A DNA stretch of 64,000 nt from Tetmemena sp. SeJ-2015 (Eukaryota > Ciliophora > Spirotrichea > Sporadotrichida > Oxytrichidae): NCBI GenBank assembly GCA_027382625.1, contig JAJKFJ010021420.1:372001-436000 (forward strand), in the 5' to 3' direction. Shown piece by piece: positions 55,701 through 64,000 of this stretch. How positions within the stretch are numbered: the first letter of the stretch is position 1; every line of letters starts with the position of its first letter. Both the position numbers and the translations under genes were made by a program. Under the pieces are notes generated by a model, which was not told the DNA's origin, did not search any database, and was given only the letters and a program-made list of their open reading frames with translations.

Positions 55701-57951
55701 TTTTAAAAAGTCCCCTAGCTATTCATTGAGGGAGGAAAGGAGCTGCGAATTTGAAATCTTGTTATATCGAAGAGTCTTTCTCTACTCAGCCTCTTAATCT
55801 GCTAAGTTAACTCTTAATTTATGATCAATATACATCTTGGTACAAATTTAGCAATTAAACTAATCATTTCTAAAAATATTAGCTCTTTATTCGCTGCTGA
55901 CTTAAGCAAGTGCTCCCTCGCTGAAATACATGTCTTAGCCAAAGAAGGCAGCCTCAGAGATCAGCTTTCTTATCTTTACAGCCAGACAGTCGAGCATCTT
56001 CCAGACAGAGAAGGGAATAAAGTCTCTTGATTTGAAGTTCCTCTTAGTCTGACGATACTAAAGCTGCAATTTCTTAATGAGTGTACACCTCTCTAAGTAC
56101 AGAGCGCTTTTCACCTACATAAATTTGCAACTGTGATACTCCTTATAGTAATTGTAAAGTTTTTAGGAGTCCATGAAGGCCATGTTGCTCAGACTGGATT
56201 CCCTTGTCTCTGCCTGAGAATATAAATACTCTGAAGAATAGAACCCATTTGAGAAGTTACTGCAGCTCTCAAAGCTTTAGAATCTGCAGTTGAACTCATG
56301 ATTAAAATATTAAAAAAATACTAAGAGTTACTCTTCTAATAGCTTTAACTGAGATTTCTTAGCTTTGCTGAATGCATCATGTATTTGTAACTTCATTTTT
56401 TCATCTATAGATTCAGATATTGTCGCATTAAGATGATCTTCCCATTCCTCCGCTTCCATGAAGTTTGCTTGCTTATTAAAATGAGATAATAAAATTCTTA
56501 ATAAAAACTAATCTAATGCTTTATTAGAGCAGCTTAAAACTACTTAACTTAATTGACCTCTTTGAAAAAATACTAAGGTTCAGGGCTAGGTCTCACAAGG
56601 AAAGGAGAGCCAGCTTTAACTCATCTTCAGTTTCCTATATAGCTCCCAAAGAGAAATATTGATATTCACATCAAGTGCATAACACATAGAACTGCCCCAT
56701 TCAGTTTCGAATGCTTCATGTAAAACCTTAAGAGCTTCGATATCTTGGTTCCTCCAATCCTTAGATCTTATATTTATGTCGTAATCAGACTCAGGATAGA
56801 ATAATTTTAAAGCTATTCCTCATAATTCAATATTCAAATATCATTAAAGGATATAAAATGATTAGCTGCAAATATGTAGAGATATTTTATAGGATCTCTG
56901 CTACCTGTTCCTAGATCCAAAATTAGAGAGAAACTGAACATCTCATTTAGAGAATTCAGAATTGAGTCAACATAGAACTTTCTAAATTAATTGAGGTACA
57001 TCATCAAGTCTCTTCTAAGATGTTTAGGGAAATCTTTTAGCCTTTGATTTGCAAATTACTCTCTAGAATAACTTTGATTATCGTTAATTAAAGTGTCTGA
57101 GATAGAATCATCATCCTCCTCCTCCTCTTCTATTTCCTGAGAAGCTTAAATTTAATCTTTCATCAAAATTGTCTTAATTTTTTCCCAGCCCTAAACATCT
57201 CTAATAAGCATGGCCAGAGAATAATTGTCGCTCTTTAAATGTCTAATAGCAGTAGCAAATTAATCTTGCTGGCTTAGAATAAGCTAGTCTATTTAATCTG
57301 CACTCTTAAAAATGCGTTGGTAATAATCTGGTAGCAATTCAACATCCATGAGCTCTCCTTGCTAATATGCCGTCATCAATTTGATGAGTACTTCTCTTTT
57401 CTCTTTCATTATCATACTCATTTTGGTTTTAAAGTTAATTTTTAGTGTTTTATTTTTGGTAAGATGAGGGTCAAACTTCTTCTCCACAATTTCGGTGTTA
57501 AGTGCAAATCTTGGAGTCAGTTCTGAAATCCTAGCTGAGATGAATGAGTTCTGCTCTCCACAGCTCTTTAGGGCAGCTGTTTAATTGGATTTAAATAGAA
57601 GGGGCTCGTTTAGCATTTATTTATAAGACTTATTAGCTTTTAAGAGAGATTTAAAGTGAATGAGTGAATGAGTGAGTGAGGGAGGTTGTAGGCAGGAGTA
57701 AATTTAAAGGAAGCAGTAGCAAGCTATTTATTAATAATATGATTATTTCACATTCAAGCATATAAGGTAGCAAGCAACCTATCAGATTTTATAACATGTG
57801 AATAAACTATTCCATTATTCTGATCTAGAATATTAGAATTTATTTTGAGTTGGTCGAAAGCCAAGTGGATGTCTGAGAGCACAAGGATAGAAAGTTTATT
57901 TCCGTTCTTATTAACTTCTTCTAGGAAAGTGACCCCACTCGCTGACTCCAT
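52740..57951 (-). CDS. Calcineurin-like metallophosphoesterase split by a 3.9-kb gap
   Basis: Minus strand. Piece 1 (57951-57844): MESASGV and KLSILVLSDIHLAFDQLK, metal motif DxH. It ends in CCAACTCAAA, which recurs at 53942-53951 where the second block starts: KALKIWMNEHRN, then VLIPGDIACVNHD, IPGNHDPVS, THDGPRG, and after a junction near 53290, VNVHGHCHQGSG and IVNPGSLQHGTFGELKL at 53050-53130. These are the successive GD, GNHD, H and GHxH motifs of metallophosphoesterases. A last helical exon (FYITEIYENQHRNERKF) lies at about 52790-52890. The gap holds two complete other genes on the same strand. TGA 52975 or a later stop ends it. Confidence 0.82.
54071..56310 (-). CDS. Unrecognised membrane protein with long soluble N-terminal part
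   Basis: Minus strand. Coding from about 56300: a helical soluble region (LYNYYKEYHSCKF, FSVWKMLDCLAVKIRKLI, EQLGDFLKDMKHYTEISYG), a possible beta domain (DIWNFQLNQSKNDGVEICIL, GYIFRLRGELPISQS), then transmembrane helices (TILNYFLYFLVRGVVINVFL, SLLLITMPWFPWLANTISFL, FANLAGFVFTILVGSLLLCL) and TGA at 54071. A 22-bp IES (55001-55022, pointer CTCTT) restores frame before the first helix. One TGA at about 55424 lies in an otherwise smooth frame; removal of a 12-bp AAG-flanked segment would also fix it. Lies inside the phosphoesterase gap. Confidence 0.6.
55001..55022. other. 22-bp IES candidate, pointer CTCTT
   Basis: CTCTT at 55001-55005 and 55023-55027. Removal joins APNLSFQ to EQGVQSHFNETAF in frame on the minus strand. 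Confidence 0.7.
56600..57616 (-). CDS. Unrecognised protein with acidic stretch, nested in phosphoesterase gap
   Basis: ATG 57616; one frame to about 56838 with Gln as TAA/TAG, containing a helical region (REVLIKLMTAYQQGELMDVE), an acidic run of five Glu and three Asp at 57105-57130, and LILDLGTGSRDPIKYLYIFA. A junction near 56800-56830 leads to KLFYPESDYDIN and ALKVLHEAFETEWGSSM down to about 56600. No domain recognised. Same strand as both flanking genes. Confidence 0.6.
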
Positions 57952-58200
57952 ACTTGACTAGTGTTTCATTCTCACAGGTGAATTCAAAATAAATGAGCAT
58001 AGTTATGTGCAAATTCTCCATAGTTAATTCTGTATATTTTGCAATGATAAAAAAGATTTTATTACAATCCCACTCTCTAATAGCCTAGAACTAGTGAATG
58101 TGTGCACTATGATACCACAATGCAAGTAATTTAGTCGTTTGATTCTGTAATTTGATATTGCGATAAATTAACTTATTTAGCCGCTTACATAAACTTAACG

Positions 58201-59915
58201 ATGTCAGAACAGAGCTACCAAGAATCTTATAGTGAAACTTCTTCCTCCTAGTCAAATTAGAACAACAACCTAAGAATGAATGGTGGGATGAACGAAAAAT
58301 AGATCGAAAACTACAGCGATTAAAAAGACTTATAATAAATGGAGAATAGGAGACTTACTCTCCAGCAGAAGGTGATTTAAGTTTTAAGATAGAAAATGGA
58401 TAAACCAACTGCGAACGGGTTTCAATCATTTGGGGATCAAGAGCTCAGGAATTTAATCAGAGAAAGTTTGGGCAACTTGATGTAGAAAAAAGACTAAAAT
58501 AGGGCAAGAGCAGGATTAGACTACGATGAATATGAGGAAGCTGAAGAACCCTAGATATATTTAGAGAGATAGGAGGACTGCATAACTTTCTAAAACTACA
58601 ATAAACCATTGCTGAAAGTATACCTATATTCATATCAAAAGTTGTTAGTTTAGTGGACAGTTCACTACGAATCAAACGCAGAGGGAGTTTGTGAAATAAT
58701 TTGATCCCTTCAAATATAATAACAACCATGAAGTAAAACAGAACTTAGACCCACTGTCATAATACTCATCGAGAGTTACTGACTACCAGCCACAACAGTT
58801 AAATGTCCTTCCTTGGCCTGAAAGCTCGCACAAGAAAATATTCAGGGATATGAAAAGCCCGGAGTAAGATGGAGCCAATCAATTCTAAGCTTTTAATTCT
58901 CCTATGCAAGATGATAACCATTAAATACCACAACCACTATCGCTGGACTTTGAGGATTAGATTAAGCAGGTTCATGATCTTGCTAATAGTTCTTCTTACA
59001 GGAATTCCTGCAACTCAGGCTTCAACTTACAATATAATGATTCTTATTTCCTTTACTCGAATTTGAGTGCAGGCTCATTGAGTTAACTCATAGAAGAAAT
59101 CCTAAACGAGAAGTAAGCAAGGGACTGTGAAAGGAAACATAGTTAGTATGATGGTATGAAAGTTAGATATGAAGGTGCAAGAGCTGGCAATAGTGACTTA
59201 GATGAAAACTAGAGCATTTTTGGAATGATCAGAGATGAGAAAATGAGACTTCAGTAGCTCCAAGATAAATTACTCCAGCTTCAGCAATTCAAATTGTAGT
59301 ATTGTTTTAATTGATAAACGATCAGCTTATTTTAGTGAATATGAATCATCTAGCGATGGTAAGGCTTTGAGATATGAAAATAGTTCGTCAAGTAATCAAC
59401 AACTATAAAGCGAGGAAGTCCATATTTAGGGTTCTTAAAGCTAATTTTAGTAATCTAGTCTTGAGTAAAACCAAGATAATTAGTAGTAAGATGAAACAAA
59501 AACTACTGTTAGCTGGTAGAGCTAGAAACAAAATTCTGCAGTATATGAGCAATAGATTGGAGATTATAATTATAAAGACTCCTATTAAACACAGATCAAT
59601 CTTTAGAGCCACAGAAATAGAGACTAAGAGGAAAGCTAAGGAGAAAACTCCCACCAAACTAACTAGGAAGTTAACATATACACGAGGCCTATCAAATCCA
59701 TCTAACTTGATCTCACTTCACGTAATCCTAACGCTTAAATACCTAAAATTCAAATTAACCTCATCAAGATTACTAGTAACTCCTAAAATTAAGCGTAGCC
59801 TCGTATAGATAGCAACAGATCCTAGAATGCTTAGGATCACACCCATGCTGGAGATTACTATATTGATGAATTTTCATTAATTCATTACTATTTTCTATTT
59901 TTGTCCAATTTTTGA
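58201..59915 (+). CDS. Gln/Ser/Asn-rich disordered protein
   Basis: ATG 58201. Two introns of 31 nt (58618-58648) and 40 nt (59296-59335) with GT-AG ends; splicing gives one frame to TGA 59913. The composition is dominated by Gln (many TAA/TAG), Ser and Asn, with a helical Arg/Leu stretch before the second intron (DEKMRLQQLQDKLLQLQQFK). No known domain. Confidence 0.68.
58618..58648 (+). other. 31-nt intron
   Basis: GTATAC donor and TTGTTAG acceptor, phase 0, joining KPLLK to FSGQFTTNQ; the unspliced frame meets TGA at about 58700. Confidence 0.7.
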
Positions 59916-60004
59916 ATAGTTCAGCATAGCTCAGAAGCCGTTTAGATAATCATAATCGCATGATGAATTGCAAAGATAACTTAGGCTTTTAAAATACAGC
60001 TGAT

Positions 60005-60320
60005 ATGAATGCTCCTGCCCCTGTAAGAGTAATTTAAAAAGAGAGGCAGCAATAAAATATAAACTAGGAGAAGCAAAATAGTATTGGCTTTAAAGCAAGA
60101 CAAAAAAGTTCTTAATAAATCTGCTATGAGGAAGTTAGACAAAGAAAACGACCCTCTTCAAACTTCAAATACTTTTAAAGACCCTCGGATGATTGCATAA
60201 AAGAGTTTCTAAGTTAAAGTTGATAATTCTAAGACATTTAATCAAGCAATAAATAAAAGCAGCATCATTGAAGAATTAAATCGTATAAGAATGAATGCAT
60301 GCTTTTTAATATTCACTTCT
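60005..60320 (+). CDS. Small basic Gln/Lys-rich protein, partial reading
   Basis: ATG 60005 starts MNAPAPVRVIQKERQQQ; the frame changes near 60110-60130 to RKLDKENDPLQTSNTFKDPR and SSIIEELNRIRMNA. A short IES or intron between is likely but no clear pointer was found. No family recognised. Confidence 0.45.
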
Positions 60321-60423
60321 CAATCTTATAAGCTTTAGTTAAATATCTTTGTTTATATAGCTTATAGAAATCTTGATTAACTAATTTGTTTGAATCACAA
60401 GCCTGTAAGTAAGATGCTTACTT

Positions 60424-63400
60424 TCATTCGTGAAGTATGAGTAGCTGCTGAGCAGTGTCCCTGAGGATGTGGAGGTTATGGAAGGTGGCAAAGTTCCTCA
60501 TTAGCTAGATGAACAACTTGATATCTGTGGTGCTGTTTAGCAAGTTCTAATTCATCAGCTTCTCTGGCTTCTGGTCTCCAAGAGTCTACTTGAACTAGCC
60601 TGTGCAATCACAGTACCTAGAAACCAGGGTGTTCTTCACCATCTTGCACTTTATGCAAGTCAAGTCTTAAAGCTGGTAGCTCACTGCTCTGCGATTCAGC
60701 AAGTCTACAAGTCTAACTATATTTTCTACTTTCAAATAAACTTAAGTCTTCTCTCAATCTTGCTGGCGTTAAGCGGTGTTGCACAAAGCTCACACTCCCA
60801 TGATGCCTCCTGAACTTAAGAGGGATCGCTGTTCTGATTGTTGAGAGGAGTGAAGTTGAGTTTGAAGTCCCTGCAGATATCTAAGTCCGTGGCTGAGGAA
60901 CAGAAATCGCAAATTACATCTGGAAGCACCAGAGTCAGACTAGGCTCGTTGCCTGCCACAACAGCCTCAGAGAACTCTTTCTCTCTCACTATGATGAGCA
61001 TGTTTCGTTTCAGGCCAGTGACCTCTCCACTGAAGGCTTAGTCAAGACCGAATACGTTATTGCAGATCTACTTGGTGAATTCAAGAGCAGCATTTTTGTA
61101 GTCGTTGTAAGAGCCAATCCTCTGTGGGAACTCCCAGATCTTCATCTCCTTTACTCTCTTCTCTCGCTCTCTTCGCTTTCTAATTCTGTCATCCTCTTCG
61201 TTTGCATAACCAGCTCCATTTGCATACTCATCCTCCTCGAACTCTTCTTAGTCTCCTAATCCTTTATAAGTATTAATTTCACTTATAGTAAATCATGTAT
61301 CCTTCTTGGCCGTATTCATCTGGGTCAATATCGAAGGCTCCTCCGCCGAGGTCGTTGTTATCGAGTAAGCCATCCTCGTTTGCGAGATCTCTGTACTGCT
61401 CTTGCTCTCTCTGCTTGACTTCATCTCTCTTAGCTAGGAATTCCCTGACTGAAGTGAACAGCTTCTGAGCCAACTCTGCTGTGATGAGTCTTGAGACGTA
61501 CTCATGGTCCTTCTCCTTCTTGAAGTCAGTAACTGCATCCATGTACGACTCTATGCGCTTCTAGTCCTCCTTCATTAAGTCCCTCAATCACAAAAAAATA
61601 ATTATCATTAAAAATGAGATACTTTAATCTATGAGTTGCATGTATATATTTTAAGAATGCATTCTTAGACTCAACTGGAGCTCCTTCTCTGTCAGAAGGC
61701 ATTTCCTCTTCACTCTCATCTCCCTCCTCTCTATTCTGTCTCTCCCTACTGCCCAGCAACTTAGCTTTCTTCTGCTCTCTCAGCTTCACATTATAAACTT
61801 GCGATTTAAATATATTTCTTTAGTATATGATTAACTATTTAGTTTACTTGTAGACCTTGAGCACGAACTCACTCACAGTGATTTTGAACTTGCGCTGAAC
61901 GGCCTCGGGCAGATGGAGTACCACATCCCAGTTGTTGAGCACCTTGCGGGGGTTGCTCTCCAGGATGGTCGAGTAGTTGTAGAAGTCCTTGAACAGCAAG
62001 ATCTTGTGGTAGTCGAACTCAGTCACGTTAACAAATAACAAACTACACACTCTATAATAATTTAATAGTTAAGATACTGGAAGAGCTGATTCTGGTTGAT
62101 GGTCTGGACCACGAACTGGATGAAGTTGTGGGCCTCCTCATACTCTTGGCGCTGAGTGTAGATGAACAGCTTGTGGATGCTTCCAAAGACTACCTTGCAC
62201 CAAGTTGCTTGAGTCTGAAGACTAGTTGGTAGAAACTCTTCTTAATCAGCTGGTGTACTAGTCTATGTAGAAGTGGTTCGTAGAGCTTTGAACTGGCTGG
62301 AGAGGTGATCCATCTGTACAGATTCTCAAGTAGTTTCTTAGCCTCAGGGTTGTCGTTATAGTCAAGCACCCACATGTTTGCAAGGTCTCTCAGCTTCTTG
62401 AAGATAGAGGCGCAAGTCACATACTCGTCCAAGTCATTGTCAAAGTCCTAGTTGTTGTGAGCCATTCTTCCAGGGCCACCACACCTGATCTCCTGCCGAT
62501 CTGGCCATCTTCTTGCTTGTACTAAGTTGCTATCATAGACGCCTCTTCGAAGTCTTTGAGATACTCAGAATGACAATCGTGTTCAAGGCAAACTCTGATA
62601 TATTAAGCTCAGCTACATACCCTCTATAGAACCCTTTCTCCTGGAGTTAAGGATTCTCAATCTCGTCTTGGAAGTAAATACGATAGTCCTTGTCTTCATG
62701 GCCTCCGAGATCTGGCTTGGAGGTGTCAGAATACCAAAGCAGATGTCTATTAGACTGAGTTTACGAGCGAACAGAGTATCAATAGCTGACGAAGCCATAT
62801 CCTCAACATCTAAGTTACAAATGGGGATGAAGGCATAACGAGCCATGCGAATGCGGCTCACGAGAGTTTCGGGCATCTCGAAGAAGCGGTTAATCATGTT
62901 TCTGCAAGCCTCCTTAATCCAAGTAAGTCCATATTGGTTATCCTCTTGGTGTTGGAGAACTCTCATGCATGGGAATTCATTGTGGAGAGTAGGTAGTCCC
63001 ATAAACATGAGCTTCTCAGGAGGAAGTTCAGTCTGTACTATTGCAAGTGTTGCCTGCTTGTTCTTACTTTTGTAGTCAGTAAGTAACTTATCAATCGCTT
63101 TAAAGCAAGCAGGAAGTTCAGCGAAGTAGTTTTAATTGTTACTGACTTGCCAGTCATCAAACACGGTCTCAAGGGGCACTTCACTTTCAAAAGCTTTCTT
63201 GAAATCTGCCAAAGTCAATGCATATAAGGACTTGAAGTTAACCTAACCTTACAACTGAGCAGTCTTTGCATCCTGAGCACTTACGATGGGTAGACTTAAT
63301 TACTATCGAGTTAAAGATATATATGATGAAGAAGTGAGCCTCTTAAGATTACTCGAAGAAGAGACCCCAGAAGGATCTATCATAAGATCCCTAAGACTAG

Positions 63401-64000
63401 AGCAGATAGATCTTGTCATAGCCTGAAGATGGCAAGTACTCCACTTGCTGACTGTTTCTATGTTCTAATTCTTCTAGTTTATAAGTTCTACCCAGTGCTT
63501 ATTCATTCCTAGGAATCATGTTTCCTTTGGGCCTGACAAGACATCCCATCTCTGATATGGCTTTGAACTATAGAGGAGTCTTGGTTTCATAAACTCCCTC
63601 CACTGTTGGGTTCATGAGATGGTGATAGGTGAGATTATGGAACTTCTCCAGGAAGGTTTCCTCATTGGACTCCCATTCGTATAGGTGGTAGGCCTTGCGC
63701 TCTCTTGGGAGGATCTTCTGGACCTTCTTGAAGTCTGGCTCGTTGCAGACAGTCTTAGAGTTGATGTAGATGACTCTTGGAACCTTCAGTTTGACTGCAA
63801 ACATCTGACCTTGCTCAGTCATAGCCCAGACTCTCATCAGAGCCTGGCTCAAAAGTCTCCTGTACCTGCATGATGTGCCAGTTTGACTTTAGCACCACCT
63901 CATCCATGTTCCTGATGAAAGATGCCTAGTCCTTATTATAAAATTATAAAAATATTATATAAGAAAATTTAAATATAATTTTATTTTTTATTTTGGAAAA
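60424..64000 (-). CDS. POLE: DNA polymerase epsilon catalytic subunit, C-terminal part (5' end off window)
   Basis: Minus strand, TGA 60424. Near the end are the two zinc modules of the family: PDVICDFCSSATDLDICRDF and SWECELC (about 60790-60930), then CIKCKMVKNTLVSRYCDC (about 60590-60660), a Cys-rich order typical of Pol epsilon. Upstream is the large inactivated-exonuclease/polymerase-derived C-terminal half: LTWIKEACRNMINRFFEMPE and MARYAFIPICNLDVEDMASSA at 62750-62950, and YHLMNPTVEGVYETKTPLQF at 63570-63640. Several short introns or IESs (about 61270, 61600, 61830, 62050, 62450, 63270) interrupt it. It acts in leading-strand replication. All Trp are TGG. Start lies beyond 64000. Confidence 0.85.

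Noticed and set aside
59374..59808. 144-codon Lys/Arg-rich plus-strand frame
   Set aside because: The other frame joins by a good 40-nt intron to the upstream Gln-rich protein and has the same composition.
1..64000. CRISPR array, bacterial operons, phage or transposon modules
   Set aside because: No regularly spaced repeats, no ribosome-binding sites, no transposase or reverse transcriptase motifs were seen; introns and Gln-coding TAA/TAG show a ciliate nuclear genome.
1..64000. Macronuclear chromosome ends (C4A4/T4G4 repeats)
   Set aside because: No telomeric run was seen; gene density with IES and scrambling points to germline DNA.

Overview
The window looks like germline (micronuclear) DNA of a spirotrich ciliate of the Oxytricha/Stylonychia type. 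Four things seen in the sequence support this. TAA and TAG sit inside conserved proteins where Gln fits, and TGA ends most genes. Introns are tiny (about 23-130 nt). Many reading frames are restored only by removing short AT-rich segments flanked by direct repeats, as expected for IESs and their pointers. At least three genes are scrambled: their coding pieces (MDSs) lie out of order, and in one case inverted, and can be chained in frame through matching pointers at the ends of consecutive pieces. No telomeric C4A4 run was seen. The species is inferred only to the level of the group.

Layout. 1-3.8 kb (-): CCCH zinc-finger protein, interrupted by several IES candidates. 4.7-19.4 kb (+): UPF1 RNA helicase, scrambled into ten pieces, with three tandem units of a Gln-rich gene (QX-1 to QX-3) and spare copies of UPF1 pieces nested inside it. 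20.8-27.4 kb (+): two more QX-type genes (QX-4, QX-5) around an unrecognised gene region. 27.6-31.1 kb plus 40.3-40.9 kb: one von Willebrand A (VWA) domain protein split over two loci 10 kb apart, with pieces on both strands and two spare piece copies. 28.5-30 kb (+): an unrecognised gene with in-frame TGA. 31.1-35.4 kb (+): coiled-coil protein. 35.5-39.9 kb (-): long leucine-rich-repeat-like protein. 41-47.4 kb (-): Cys-rich zinc protein and coiled-coil proteins, one of them scrambled. 47.6-50.5 kb (+): POC5-like basal-body protein. 50.7-52.6 kb (-): PAP2-type membrane phosphatase. 52.7-58 kb (-): metallophosphoesterase whose first piece is separated from the rest by 3.9 kb holding two other genes. 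58.2-60.3 kb (+): Gln-rich proteins. 60.4-64 kb (-): C-terminal part of DNA polymerase epsilon.

The genes do not form one pathway: NMD helicase, replication polymerase, basal-body protein, phosphatases. What unites the region is its germline architecture: scrambling, nesting of whole genes inside other genes' gaps, duplication of coding pieces followed by decay, and IESs from a few bases to several kilobases. All joins were worked out by eye from pointer identity and frame continuity; a macronuclear (somatic) genome comparison would settle them.
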